Positions 1-12,245 of a DNA stretch of 64,000 bases are shown here, piece after piece. This stretch comes from Sinonovacula constricta (Eukaryota; Mollusca; Bivalvia; Cardiida; Solecurtidae): the NCBI GenBank assembly GCA_007844125.1, contig CM017561.1, forward strand, positions 62,911,256-62,975,255. The letters are read 5' to 3'. Both the position numbers and the translations under genes were made by a program. The notes below the pieces were generated by a model. It saw only the letters and a list, made by a program, of their open reading frames with translations. It was not told the DNA's origin and did no database searches. How positions within the stretch are numbered: position 1 is the first letter of the stretch; each line of letters starts with the position of its first letter.

Positions 1-499
1 TTAAAAAACAAAACAAAAAATCACCAGTAACGTCATTTTGGAGCAATGCTGTACCCCTTTCCAACTCTAAGGAGAATAGAAAACAAATAGTAGTCAATCC
101 ATAAAATATAATAAGACAAAATTCACATATATCTTCTCATAAAATATTTGATTGAGGGTTTTGTAAAAGTGTCTTTACTACACACAACTTCCGCAAGGGC
201 AATCTCACGAACAGGAAACATGGATAGGATTATATGCTACAGTCCTTTAACATGCTCAACATACACTTTTAGATAGCGCACGACAAAGGTATAAAAATAA
301 CTGTTTCATGTACAACTGACAAAGCACTGAGCCAAAACCGGGGAACAATCAGTCGACAAATGAGACCTGTGGTGTTTAAGTCTGTTTACAGAGGTCTAAT
401 CTTGCGCTTCCTGGGGCATTTACCTAACACATGATGTCAGCTGATACATTTTCGACAAAACATATTTCTGACTACTTATAGAGAGTGAGAGAGAGAGAA

Positions 500-542
<43 letters not shown>

Positions 543-1952
543 TATAAACAGAATGAGCTAAGTAACGTTATTTGATAAAAAGCAGCGGCTTCATTTGAAA
601 CAAATTTCTGCTATTCGGTTTGCTATGCGGCAAAACTATAATTACAAACTTTCCGAAGAAACTATTTATTTCAATGAGGTTAAACGATATTTTAAAAGTA
701 CACAAATTCAGTATATGTTTACAGATTTTCATTTGCGTTAACATTCTAAAAAGTAAACGACAATAGATGATTTATACGGCGATATTTTAACAGCCGCCAC
801 AGTACAGAGTTTACATTTTTGTGATAATGAATACGGTACTTTTTTTTATAAAAAATTCTTGAATCGGTTACCTTTACCTTATCCGTGAGATGGCATTTTG
901 CATGCGAGTGTAAACTTGAATAGATTTGCTTGCATGAACGTTTTACCATATATGCGGAAGGACAATTAAAATCCATTTTGTTTAATAAACCTATCATTTA
1001 GCATTGACAATCCATCCCGGTAATGCAATATTTACAAATATTTTGTGTACAACATTGCTTTAAATATGAACTTTGATTTGTATGAAACTCTGTATCTAGG
1101 TATATTTATTCGTTCGGGCAATACATGACACTGAGGTTGACTCTAGGAATCATTTTGAATTATAAGGTCTGCACCGCGCTTAGACAAGTTATCCCTGTCC
1201 TTCTATATAATTTAAACATAAACATTTGGTAAAGAGCATTGATTGGCCGAACTTTGTAGCCACCATCCCGTAAACATGACATTCCAGTAGATACGGTAGT
1301 AAAGGCAATTACGACACAATATTTCCATCATATTATAAAGTACATTCCCATAATCAAGGCTGACCCATGTCCTGTTGCATCGCACAGATATATGCCAATA
1401 TAATATGTAAATATGAATTTTATGACAACAGTAAATCAAAATCCAAGTCATCCTAGCTTAAGTCTTATTTTTTAAATCGGCAGCATAATCATAATATCTT
1501 AAATACCTCTTTTGTGGACAGCTCTTGGGTTTTCTTCTACCAATGATGAAACTGAAAAACAAACAAAGAAATGCCTTGTTCGCTTAATGGCACTAATTAG
1601 TATATTTTGGATAAAGAATATCATATTTATTTTTGTAAATCACATACAAATCTTGCTTAAATCGTCTTTGTTGCAAAAGCTTTTTTGTCTTAAATATGGT
1701 TAAAAACCTTCAGTAATTGATGAACCTTCATTTAATAACACTCTCCTTACATGCTAGGCATAAAACAAGATACATGAACATAAATAGTAAAAATATATGT
1801 ATTCGTAACTCTGCCTAACCAATTTGTACATGCAAAGTACAAAATAGATCGACAAATAAAACAGAAATATATAAAAATAAACAAACATGCAAGAAGACAA
1901 CGACTTTAAAACCGTGACTATAAAAATAACTAATTCCGTCGAATGGCTGCCA
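1..1952. other. Non-coding flank or intron, no gene seen
   Basis: I see no TSP1 or ShKT exon and no recognisable transposon coding remnant here on either strand. The open frames present are short, lack domain signatures and have no flanking splice sites in the pattern used by the neighbouring exons. The only clear structure is a GACA microsatellite at 481-542. If the host gene continues past the ShKT exon at 2307-2426, this stretch is intron or 3' flank. No stop codon or polyadenylation site could be assigned. Confidence 0.5.
481..542. repeat. GA-rich then (GACA)n microsatellite
   Basis: A GA-rich stretch (gagagtgagagagagag) runs into about eleven near-perfect CAGA/GACA tetranucleotide units. 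It is a simple sequence repeat in non-coding DNA with no sign of function. Confidence 0.95.
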
Positions 1953-2068
1953 TCCTGACAACATCAACAGGACCATTTGCAGTATTTCTCGCCAGTGTAA
2001 ATGAAAACAGAGAAAAGCCAAAATCGACGGGATATCACATTGACCGTTCAGGTCATTTTTAAAATTAG
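1953..2068 (-). pseudogene. Decayed ShKT-domain exon
   Basis: On minus the stretch opens after an AG acceptor (agCTAAT) in the same phase as the intact ShKT exons. It then reads NFKNDLNGQCDIPSILAFLC, clearly matching the SCDDDPDGDCHIPSILHFVC start of the exons at 5,010 and 24,555. After that cysteine the frame is lost. The second half is recognisable only in another frame, as TGEKYCKWSC, then a stop, then CC, matching the family's EKYCKRSCGLC. The first domain cysteine is also gone (C to F at the second residue), and no good donor follows. Seen directly: one frameshift and one stop. Inferred: a third ShKT cassette next to the intact one at 2307-2426 that no longer contributes protein. Confidence 0.75.
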
Positions 2069-2306
2069 CTATACAGACATCCATGCTGTAACACAATATA
2101 TATAATACCTTATCCGTATAAGGACACAGAATGTGAAAAGTTCAAGGATTGTTTGGAATTTTATCGCAATAAGCTTATCATCTATCATCCGTAATTTTGA
2201 AACAGTCCAACACACTGAAAAAACGACTGCAATAATCTGTGAAAACACTTATAAATAAATTGCAAACAATAGAACATATAAATTATTTCATATTATTCGT
2301 ACTCAC

Positions 2307-2426
2307 CCTTTGGGCAGCGACCACATGAGCGTTTACAGTAATGATCAGCAGTGTTGTTATGTTGGCAAATAAACGCTAGAAGATTGGGTTTTCCACATTC
2401 AGTCTCTAAAAGATCAGCACAAGGCG
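2307..2426 (-). CDS. ShKT-domain exon (last intact exon seen)
   Basis: A 120-bp phase 1-1 exon with acceptor ttcttctag and donor GTGAGT. It encodes PCADLLETECGKP, then FICQHNNTADHYCKRSCGRC, then PKG. The six cysteines have the spacing of a ShKT domain (C..C..C..C..CxxC ending in CGRC). ShKT domains are small disulfide-knotted modules, first known from sea-anemone peptides and common in secreted metazoan proteins beside TSP1, astacin or peroxidase domains. Here the module belongs to an extracellular multidomain protein, and nothing suggests a free toxin. It is more diverged than the near-identical pair at 5,010 and 24,555. Whether coding continues beyond 2307 is unknown. Confidence 0.88.
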
Positions 2427-3796
2427 CTAGAAGAAATCGAGCATTTCGAATCATTCTAATAGGCATCATAGAAATACGCATCACATTATATATTTCTTAG
2501 ATCTTTGATAAAATTCAAATGTTTTGATTAAATATGCTAATGAGATTAAGATGTTTGTTTAGTGATCAACACGTGATATAACGGAATTCGTATACAGAAA
2601 TGTCGCATATGCTAATATCATGCAAATCTTTGAACCTGTACGAAATAAAACCAGCATTAATGGCTATTGAGCAACAAACTTACATCATAATCTCTTCTCA
2701 TATCTTTTAGAGCTGGTTTAGTTATTTGTTTCTGCTAATTTTACATGTTTTTGTCATTGACTCAACTCTTTTAATATATATCCATATCAGTATAGGAAAA
2801 TTTACTTTTAAGCAGACAGAAAAAACACACAAAATACAACAACAGAGTATTGTTTAAATGTTTGTGAATAACTAGAAAACTAGACATTTACCACAGGTTG
2901 GAAAGAATAGAAAGAATGGGTATGGGATGAAATGGAAACGACCACGCACAAGCACAAAATACAATTTGCAAAACTGTCCTATACATGACACCTATTAAAA
3001 CAAAGCATGGTTTGAAGCTATTGAAAGAACTGGGATGGGTTCATAATGCAACCAGAGACTGTAAAGCAAAGTAAAGCTTATTGTTGGCAATTACTGTATT
3101 TTAGTCGATTTAAGCTTATTATGACTGGAATTTACTCTATTTAATTGTTAAAATGGCAATCTATTTGGATCGCATATTTGCACTTTTTTGTTTTCAGGTT
3201 GGATTAAAAGCTTAAGAGTTTACGTTTTGTCAAAATATAGCTAAATGCCAACATTAAAGTTAAAGGTTGGAACAAAACATAGTAGAACGACTAATATGCA
3301 ATGCGTATTCTACATATCATTTCTTTTATGCATGAACAGTTTTAGCGACTATATACAGACAGTGTCAATTACAATGGTAAGTGGTAAATGTACAAAATTA
3401 AATAATCAGCATTCAAGACGAATAAAATAATTTCCTACCATACGTATCTTTTTAAACAGTTTAACTATTTAAAAGAATAATATCAACTTTTATGTTTAGT
3501 AAAACCTAATTATCAAAGAACACGTGAATGCACGTAAATGCACGTCAATGCATAGCCCTTTTCATACTGTTTTGATTTGATTTGTATTATCATTTGGGAT
3601 GCAGGTTTGTTTTGAATTTCTTATCTGTAACAGATGGTCTTTTATGGCAAATATTTGATATAAATTTTGAAACATACTATTTTACAAATAGTGTTTTTTT
3701 ACATTCGGCTATTTGATTATTGTGTTTCCATGCTACATGTATATCAAAGGATTAAACATACAATCAATAAATGTGGACACAAAAATGTCATCTTAC
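2427..3796 (-). other. Intron between ShKT and TSP1 exons
   Basis: No exon or transposon coding remnant is recognised. A small tandem motif (gcacgtaaat/gcacgtcaat) lies at about 3,525-3,552. The end near 3,600-3,796 begins to resemble the region before the paralogous TSP1 exon at about 23,000-23,159, marking the approximate edge of the large duplicated block. Confidence 0.5.
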
Positions 3797-3970
3797 TTGG
3801 ACACATCAGGCTAGTGTCACAGTCCTCTGCTTCTTCGTTACTTCCCACACAGTCATCCCCACCAAACTGTGGCGCTGGATTGTCGCAGGTGCGATTCCTC
3901 AAGTGCGTGCCGTTCTCACAGGTAACACTACATGGTGACCAACTTTCCCAGTCTGACCACCCACCATTAA
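3797..3970 (-). CDS. TSP1 repeat exon
   Basis: A 174-bp phase 1-1 exon, acceptor tttcacag, donor GTAAGA. It encodes one complete TSP1 domain. The tryptophan ladder is WSDWESW, followed by the O-fucosylation-type loop CSVTCENG, the arginine strand LRNRTC, NPAPQFGG, and the remaining cysteines in DDC, EDC and LMCP. All six TSP1 cysteines are present. TSP1 domains bind glycosaminoglycans, matrix and receptors and are typically C-mannosylated at WxxW and O-fucosylated at CSxTC. An NGT sequon sits next to the loop. It is the paralogue of the exon at 23160-23330, differing mainly in the last third and by one codon in length. It lies between ShKT exons at 5,010 and 2,307. Confidence 0.95.
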
Positions 3971-5009
3971 CTGTGAAAATACCAAACTAAAACATATATC
4001 TAAAATGTTTGTCAAAACTTTAAAATGGGATATCAATAAGCATTGTCAGGGATTGTGTCTTAAAAGTACATAAAAACTGTCTTTAAGCAAGCTATGTGAA
4101 ATATTGCAATTAATCGTTCGTGTTAGTCACTACCTGGCAAAGTAATGGCGATACACGAATGTATCGATGTGCGCAACGTGGTGCGTCTTTTGTGCAAAAT
4201 AAAAGACACGTATAATGCATGTTAAGTAAACAAGATGTGTGCATCGTCCTAAGTTATGGAGAAACAAAAACTTGTTAAAAGTATTTTTATTTTACATTCA
4301 ACTTATAATGACAGATGAGGAAATACTAACCATGTGTTATCGAAATATTTCATTATTAATAAGTACTATAAAATAGCACTAAAAGATGCTAGTTTTATAT
4401 TTGCAAGTGCTGTTTATGCGCAACACAAGAAGTTCCTTACAATTTCTGTGTTAATTATTTTTATTTTAAATAACTACAAAAATGTTCAATACCTACAAAT
4501 CAGCAGTGGATTCATATTTATTTATACTATTTAACGAATTATTAGGAAGGAAAGCTTAAGTTATATTTTTATTACGTCAGCTACTTATGGTAAACATTCT
4601 GTCTACGGCAATATTTAACGTGTATAGTGAAAATGCTTTGTCTTCATCATAAGTTTTTATATGCTTCTAAACAACGCATACGTATAAATTCTAGAAGACA
4701 ACTTTAGCTTGTGAAATACATTTACAAACATACGGGATTCTTTTCTATTATACATGAGAATATATATCAAAAGTAAAAACAACTTTGTATGGCAATATTC
4801 AACATAAATGGATTTCATGTTTGCTAAAGTTAACAAGCAATATTTATTAACTACTGCCATAAGATGATGATAGTTTACATGCCAACAAATACAATGAATG
4901 TCACATATATTCTTGTCACAAGCAAGCACTAATTAAGTAATCAAGTCATTACTTCATGTTTCACAGAGACATTAAAACAATAAAAATTGTAGTATTGAAA
5001 TTTGATCAC
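3971..5009 (-). other. Intron, duplicated with 23,331-24,554
   Basis: No coding signal. Parts can be aligned by eye with the intron between the paralogous TSP1 and ShKT exons at 23,331-24,554, for example the stretch just before each ShKT donor (about 4,950-5,009 against about 24,497-24,554). Short open frames on both strands here have no domain features. Confidence 0.6.
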
Positions 5010-5129
5010 CTTTTGGACACAATCCACACGATCGTTTACAGTATTTATCGGCTGTATCGTTGTGTTGACAGACAAAGTGAAGGATACTTGGTATGTGACA
5101 GTCACCGTCCGGGTCATCGTCACAGGAAG
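5010..5129 (-). CDS. ShKT-domain exon
   Basis: A 120-bp phase 1-1 exon with AG acceptor and donor GTGATC. It encodes SCDDDPDGDCHIPSILHFVC followed by QHNDTADKYCKRSCGLCPK. Six cysteines in ShKT spacing are all present. The acidic DDDPDGD opening looks like a possible cation-binding loop, but that is only a visual impression. By hand count it differs from the exon at 24555-24674 at about 6 of 120 bases and at 1 of 39 complete codons (D to E), while the introns around both have drifted much further. It feeds in phase into the TSP1 exon at 3797-3970, forming a ShKT-TSP1 cassette. Confidence 0.93.
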
Positions 5130-5622
5130 CTAAATGTATTATAAATTTTTTAAACCTAAATCCGTTGAGTGTTTAAACTTATAACACTTGACATGACGCA
5201 TTTGTTAAGCGACAGTATTTACTTGACCGTTTTCTTTATGCAAATGACAAATTATTTAGCATGGTAAAGAACATCGGTGCCAACAACACAAAAGCAGACA
5301 AGTAACAGAGTTCCTTTTTCATGTTATTATAGTTGTTTGTCTATAAGTTGAGATTAGAGCATAATGTAAGTTTTTATTAACAAGATATGTGTCTTCTGAC
5401 GACGTTTTGGTCAGTTAAGTTTACAAGGCGGTGATTAAGAAAGTTATACCCTGTAAGTTTAAATACAAAACTAATGAATATAAAATAAGAAATATTAACT
5501 CTTTACTTAAATAAGAATTGTCGCCACTTTCGTCCTTCTATATCTGATTTGAAGTAAATCGCTTGCTATGTTTTAAAGATTGCTACTTTCAGACATGACA
5601 TTTTTTCATAACATGACATTTA

Positions 5623-5690
5623 CAAAAAAAAACCAAAACAACAAAAAACAACACACACACACAAAACACACACACACACACAAACAACAG
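5623..5690. repeat. A-rich / (CA)n simple repeat
   Basis: An A-rich run followed by interrupted CA dinucleotide repeats (acacacacac, cacacacacacacac). It is simple sequence in intronic DNA. Confidence 0.9.
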
Positions 5691-8600
5691 CGAGGGTCAA
5701 TGCCACAACAGGTTTATTATTGCTTTTACTTTAGAAACAGACTTTAAATAAGCAGAAATATTTCTCGACACACTTTTCGCAAATTCTAAGTTCCGTTAGC
5801 ACAGGACTTGAACAAAACAAAATTAGAAGACGCATTACAACCAACCTTTCTTTATATACTAGAACTTTTTATTCGGCTCAAAATTAATATAGGGAATAAA
5901 AGGTATTTGCTACATTACAATGTATATTGCACGCATACACAAATATAGCATATCGTAGAAGACAAGGGGTATTTGTGAAAATCAATCCTGAAATCTAGCA
6001 ACAATGTTTCTATATGCTGTGTAAAACAGTCTTTGTTGTGATTTGGCGGAAACTCTGTTCAAAGTCAATACTGATCTGGGTAAACTTCTTGCATTTTCTC
6101 TGAGGGATACTTTAGCAAAATAAAGTACTTTTAATTCATTTGCAAAATATAATTTCATCCAATTTAAATCAAAAGAATACGTTTATGTATACAAACGAAA
6201 CGGATTCCTTATTAAGTTGTAAGATTTCTTATACAGCTTTATTGGCAATAAAATGGGGCATTCAGTTAATCTTTTTGTTTAACTTACTTTTTTATGTCGT
6301 GTCATTTTTCTCTTGCTTAATATTTACAATACATCAGGATACCCCGCGTCTTTGCCCGCGACTTTGCCTATTTGAATATGATGTTGTATAGACTTGACGA
6401 TTGTTCTGCATTTCCTCAAACTTAATAAAACGTACACATCCCAGCGTTCAATCTATAAACCAACATTGGCAGGTTGTAGTCCAAATTATTGTTAAAGACA
6501 GCTTGTTGCTTGTTGCTCTGGTGAGGTAATCCCTTTTAGATGGATTCAGTGGCGTTTTAATGTATTCCTGTATTGTTTCATTTTACATATGTTGTTACGT
6601 ATTACGTATTTTGTTAACTTAGTTTATTTTTTTAACTTTTACTTTTAGGTGAGAATTTGTTTTTTTAAAGACTTTGTTCTAATGTTCTCAGTTTCATAGG
6701 AACACAGTGCAACATGCTCCTTAAACTTTTCAATTATAAAAGAACATACATTAGGAAACAATCATAAGGAAACGTGTCTATTTCAATTATAATTTGAATA
6801 CATATTAAGTATTTTGTATTTTTAAACAGGATAATTTATAAATATTTAATCATTTTTCCCACAAATATGTTAGCGCGATGTCCAAGAGAGATAATTACGA
6901 TCCTTTCTTTTTTAAAGCTCCTTATAACTTAACATTGATCCACAACATAAATTATTACAGATGTTGACACATAAATTTTTACAGATGTTGACACTCTGCT
7001 AGCTAGATAAAAATGAGAGAAAACTGTAAGAAGACACGCCAAAACACTCGAACTAACTCATCACAGTCGTCATTCTTACGCTAATGACTCATCCACCAAC
7101 CAACCATGAATTTTAGTATTTTATAGGATGGTTCTTTACTCATACAATGATTTGGGCTGGCTAAACTGATAAACGTGGGATTGGTAGATAACTAAACTGA
7201 TCAACTTGTGATAAGTAGCAAGTTTTTTTATATAATTGTTCAGTTAGACATTTATTAGACGTTACCTTACGAACATACGAATGAAAATGTGAAAACAATC
7301 TCAGGATGATGTTGACAATATGTGGTGGTTCAAATCATAATGTGAATACTTATACCGGTCACGAACGCTTCGCTTCTAATCGCAGTAAATAAACCCTTTC
7401 GAGTAGGGACGGGCAATTCCGATATCACTCGGCATTAATGGCAGATGCCAAGGGGCTAACGTTAACCGACAGATCAAAGCTGAGATGGTGGCATATTTCT
7501 GAGAGTGAAAATACATAGGAAATTACATGTGTTAAATCAAATTGGTAAAGATGTATTCGTCTTAGAGAGGTGACTCTATGAGCGAAAGCACAGCATATGC
7601 TAATATTTATCATCACATTTTATCGAATGTTCTTCCAGGTCGTTCCATGTAGCAAAACGTTAATTTAAATCAGTGTTAAGGCTATGTATAATATCAGTGT
7701 TTGGTCTACCTTCTTGCAGCGGTCGTTACAACGTAAAGAATCGATCGCATGCCCACCACGAAAAGGAAACGAAAATTTAGAATGCTCACAAAACAATTAC
7801 ACATAGTATGTATCAAAATTCCATAGAATATGCAAACCTTTGGAACACCATCGCCTTTCAGGAATAGGGGACCTTCTTATTAAACAGTTAGCAACCTCGT
7901 CAGGAGTAAATACAATAAATACAATGAAGTACTTAAACTTTGTACAATATGTATAGACGATTAGCTGGTTCAACAGTTCCTGAAGAAAGAACGGTGTAAA
8001 ATATTAAAATAGTTAATTCCCTTTATTTATTTAAAAAAATAAAATTATTCAAAACGAGGGAAAGTATCAGGTTTTTGAAAAATAAAGAATATAGACATAT
8101 GAAGAAAAAAAGATCAACAGTTTTGAATGCAGTTAAACGCCCGAATATAAAACCATAATAATGACGATGAATATGAATATAATATTATTATTAAAATAAT
8201 ATACAGTATTTGGCGTGGCTTTGAAGGACAATATATTGATCGGTTATATCACTAAAGCAATATGTTTGTTTGACATAATGCACCGTAATACTTGTATTTG
8301 TTGCACAAAGGCAATATAAGTTTATACAATTTATACTGAATATCATACATACCGATAACCCCCACGTACAAATTCTTTAAAGTAAAACCCACCTGTAAAC
8401 TGAGTTTAAATATATGCATATATACACGTATATATTATGACTAGAACCAGTAATCCTGTAAAGAATCTTTTAAAGTAAGCAAAATCTTAACTGTAAAATG
8501 AACTATTACAAGCAATGTAGTAAGTACATCATACAAGGTTATGTTAAGAGGTCAGAAAATGTTAAGACCTGTGATTGTATTAATTTTTTTCTAGAGCATT

Positions 8601-8989
8601 TCCATAAAGGCAAGATGACTCAAACATTGTTGCATGAGCTTTTTTATAACATAAAAGCAAAAACATGTATAGCAAGCTAATTCTTTAAACGCGCTCATCC
8701 AGTTGTGGTATTAAAATCCTTGTTGTTATGGTTTTGAATAATTTAGTGTAGACATATGTAGTACGATATCTATACTTAACGATGTTTCTAACTCAACTTT
8801 TATTCTAATTATATTTCGCTATTTCTTACTTTCTTGCTACGAGTCAGATACAAATCATACTTGTTTTAGTAAACAATGATGAACTTGTCCTCGATTAACT
8901 TTCGTAACAGTTAGCGGAGAAACTAGACAAAAAACGTAGATTCGTATGCATTAATTCGGTTCACACCCACTCGGAAAATGTCAACAACA

Positions 8990-9080
8990 CACTACTGAGA
9001 TACGTGGTCTAGTGGCCTTCTAATCTTGAAATCGCGAGTTCGAAACTGGCTTTGGGCGATACGTTAGGTTAAAGGAAGTA
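8990..9080 (+). repeat. tRNA-derived SINE-like head
   Basis: The stretch has an A-box-like motif, gtggtctagtgg (9,004-9,015), followed by a B-box-like motif, gcgagttcgaaactgg (9,034-9,049). This is the order and style of an internal RNA polymerase III promoter. The intervening part is too short and does not fold as a full tRNA anticodon arm, so a functional tRNA is unlikely. A truncated tRNA-derived SINE or tRNA pseudogene is the better reading. It sits at the edge of the copy-specific insertion in this intron. Confidence 0.4.
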
Positions 9081-9250
9081 ACTTTTATGACTTTTTGTGT
9101 ATTTGTTTATTTACTCCCACTTTCAACAAACTTATATTTATGTACAGGGCAACGGCTCACCTAACTATCGTTCTTGGGAAGTAGCAGAGTACTAAACACA
9201 ATTCTCACTTGCAAAACTGGTCGACTCCAGCAGTAAATGTTTAGCCTAAC

Positions 9251-9480
9251 GTACAGTACTGAAAATCACGAAATTGACAATTTTCCCGTTTCCACTCCGT
9301 TTCGTTTCCATTTCAGTTGGAAGCGTTTGCCGCTCCGTTTCCATTCCGCTTCCGTTGCGTTTCCGTTTCGTTTTATTCGCTTCCAGCGCTGCATTTCAAA
9401 CGCTTCCAGCGTTTCTATCGTTTCTTCCGTTTCTACCGTTTCAAGCGTTCCGTTTCGCTCCGTTCCGATTTTGACTAAAA
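9251..9480 (+). repeat. Degenerate GTTTC-rich tract with terminal arm
   Basis: The tract begins with gtacagtactgaaaatcacg (9,251-9,270) and aaattgacaa, then about 200 bases made almost wholly of variants of CGTTTC/CGTTCC/GCTTCC. The same opening arm occurs inverted at 13,301-13,330 beside a second tract of the same make-up. This gives long open frames in several reading frames that are pure repeat translation, rich in F, S, R and P, and not genes. It is likely the end structure of a non-autonomous mobile element or satellite-like repeat; the family is not recognised. Confidence 0.7.
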
Positions 9481-9531
9481 ATTTCGTTTAATAAATTTCT
9501 AAAGGTAAAGTACTTCCGGTGTGTTTGCAAA

Positions 9532-9669
9532 ATGACGAAAGAAGTAAACATTCTAGGGAGAGGCAAAAGTCTTCCATCACATATAAAGGAATCGGCAGTA
9601 GATTGTTTGCGACGAGGATATTCAGTGTCAGTCACCCGGAGGGAAATTGCAGACAAAAAATACCCTTAA
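9532..9669 (+). CDS. Short open frame of unknown nature
   Basis: A 45-codon frame from an ATG directly after the GTTTC tract. It reads MTKEVNILGRGKSLPSHIKE and then SAVDCLRRGYSVSVTRREIA before a stop. The composition is unlike the flanking introns and has the feel of the basic N-terminal helix-turn-helix start of a transposase or element protein, but no family is recognised. It may be the stub of a protein once carried between the two GTTTC tracts. It could also be chance; confidence is low. Confidence 0.2.
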   Translation: MTKEVNILGRGKSLPSHIKESAVDCLRRGYSVSVTRREIADKKYP

Positions 9670-9904
9670 CAACCAGCACCTGCAAATAATCCTCAAAATT
9701 CAAGGAGTGCAGTATTGAGAAGATGCCTACCTACTTGTCTTCGCCAGACGTCATATCCCGGAATAAACAAACAAGAAATAACTTTCAAATATGGTCCACA
9801 CACACCCAGTATCCTAAAAAGTTACTTCTCTGTGACGTGTTAATCCGCAAAAAAAGCGTAATGGTGATCCGACCTTAAAATAAGACTATATCACACACAA
9901 TTTT

Positions 9905-10095
9905 TTTTTTTAAACTTGCCCCCGGACGTTTGCCCCCCCGCCCCTATAAGTGCAGACCGGACGTTTGCCACCCCCGTTCCCCTTCAAATAAAAAGGTCCT
10001 TCAAATAAAAAGGCCCAGCGTTTACCCCCATCCCCACTGCCAAAATAAAAAGGCGAATGTTTGCCCCTTTCCGATATTTGTTATATGGCGGACTT
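9905..10095 (+). repeat. C-rich degenerate array
   Basis: About three imperfect units combine a ggacgtttgcccccc-like core with an aaataaaaaggcc-like core. The strand bias is strong, with C runs on plus, in an otherwise AT-rich intron. It is not coding. It lies inside the interval bounded by the two GTTTC tracts. Confidence 0.6.
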
Positions 10096-11939
10096 TAGAT
10101 TTAACGTCTCGCTGATAGTAACGTGTAATATCCAATAATTTTAGATAAGTATTACTCACTACAGTCACATTTCATGGTTAAAATGATTATCTCATATAAA
10201 CATGAACATGTTGTTTTGTCGAAAACAGGCACATACATAAAGTCTCATAGAACAAACAACTTTCTTAGAAACAAGTGTGTGTTGTTGTGTTTTCGGTTTG
10301 CACATATTAGCGCCAATTAACGGCTGTTAACAATATTGTTCACGCACTTATAACATGAAGTCGCTAATTATATCAATGTGATTTTAAATTCTCCAAGGTT
10401 GTAACAAATAAATGCGGTGAACAAATAAATCATTAGATGCGGTGTAATTTCTTTCTGGAGAGGAGGGCTCTCTGGCTAACACTGCATCATCAAAGAATAT
10501 TCTGGGAAACAATCGCCGGTCACTATCATTTGAAGTCGCCGAAAAGATTTTTTTTGTTTCAAATTGACCGACCTATTATTTCTCTCAATACTGTGCAACA
10601 TGATATCGATCGATAATTGTCTTCAAGCTGCCATTCAGAAGAGAGAGAGGGTGTGAACGCTGGGTACTGTTTAGGGATTAAAAATTGTAAGTACGCGTGA
10701 ACGGCGTGTGCTATGAAAAAATATGCAACGTTATTGACGATTTACCTTCGCGGCATAAATATAAGTTCTAAAGGAATAATAGTGGAGGGAGGAAACTGTA
10801 CTATGTAGTAATATTTCAGACTGCGCATGTTTTTACTTATATAAATGTCCTTACAAAAACTTTTTAGTCCTTTGAATGATCATAAACAATTTTATAAAGG
10901 TATTATTTATATTTAAGGTATGGATTAACTACAAAAGAATAGGCGAGCCATTGAAATAATACATTTGCAATAAACACGAGATGAAAATATACATTAGACT
11001 GTGTTCCTTGATGTGTCTTCTCTTGATAACATTATTTACAAAAAGACACGACAATTAATTTAGTATTTACTGTAAGAAATCCCCAATCCCCACATCCACG
11101 TTTCCTCTTCTTAAACTAAAAAATAGTGGGTGGGGAAAGGGTGCACCATTGTGGGTACTACTAAAAATAGCGTTAGGTCCTTTTATGAGCCAAAAAAGAT
11201 ATCGTGCACCTTAGTGTTTTGTCCTTTTTGTTGTCCTCGCGTCAGTCAATGCATATTGCTCTTTAAAAGGTGAAGGTCATAAACCACGCGACTGCCATAA
11301 GGTGACATTTTCAAACACAGCTGCATAGAGGTTGCATGTGTTCTTGCGAAGTGAAAAAGACGCCAAAACACGGTCACACTTCCTGTCCACTAGACAAACA
11401 AGGTGTCATAAAACTGCCAATTAGCTTAATTAGTTGGGGTGTCCGCTCATGTCTTAAAATTAGGGATTCAATTAGAGTAGAACTTTATGATGGCATGAAC
11501 CCTACCCACGCGCATGGAGAAACATAATATCAATTTACAAAACGATATATTTTAAATTAATATATTTCTATCTTTAAATGGGTACAAAAATTAAGTACCC
11601 GGTAGGGCCCTCATAAGACCACATTTTGGCATAGAACATTCAAGACATGAATGGGAAAATGAGCCGTAGCCAGGCCTCATTCAAATAGTTGCTAGTCAAG
11701 TAAAAAGTCAAAAGTTGTATGCAGATTCTTAATCGCGGTCTACGAATTCCGATTAATCCTATATATGTAACAGCGCATTATGGGAACTATGCATTTAGAA
11801 ATAGGAATTTTGATACTATTGTCCAAATTTACAACATTGTTCATTATAAGATATATAACAATTAAGATTAGAAGCAGAAGAAACTTTGCTTGACAAAGAG
11901 GCAAGATAAAATAAAATACATATCCATACCCCTGTAACT

Positions 11940-12245
11940 AAAGTAATGATGATGTAAATGACGGTGCTGCTGCTGCTACTGCTGCTTCTGCTGATAATGA
12001 TGACGGTGATATCGATGCTGTTTATGATTATAATGTAAATGGTAATAACGGTTACGGTGATGCTGATGCTCATGACGATTATGATGTAGATCGTGATGCC
12101 GGTGATGCTGCTTTTGATGATGATTAGTGGTGATTATATAAGTAATATGGGATCCTGATGATGATCATGTGTGATCAGGTGAATTTAATGGCGGTAATGA
12201 TTATTATGTCTTTAATATTTATCGTGATGTAAGTTTTTATCACGG
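11940..12245 (+). repeat. Imperfect GAT/GCT trinucleotide repeat
   Basis: A decaying trinucleotide tract runs gatgatgtaaatgac, gctgctgctgctact, gctgataatgatgacgg, then scattered GATGAT, GATGCT and GGTGAT units to about 12,245. The minus-strand open frame across it is just repeat translation (runs of S, I and T). Confidence 0.85.

Noticed and set aside
2293..5129. ShKT exons as a venom-type peptide gene
   Set aside because: The domains are internal, phase 1-1 exons of a multidomain gene alternating with TSP1. There is no signal peptide, propeptide or stop next to them.
7425..7616. Assorted 60-100 codon frames in introns (for example 4,334; 7,425; 14,505; 23,830; 47,826; 60,770)
   Set aside because: AT-rich chance frames without domain signatures, splice-site pattern or conservation in the duplicated copy.
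8990..9080. Functional tRNA gene
   Set aside because: A and B boxes are present but too close together, and no acceptor stem or full anticodon arm can be formed.
9237..9491. Two overlapping plus-strand frames rich in F/S/R/P
   Set aside because: Low-complexity translation of degenerate CGTTTC units.
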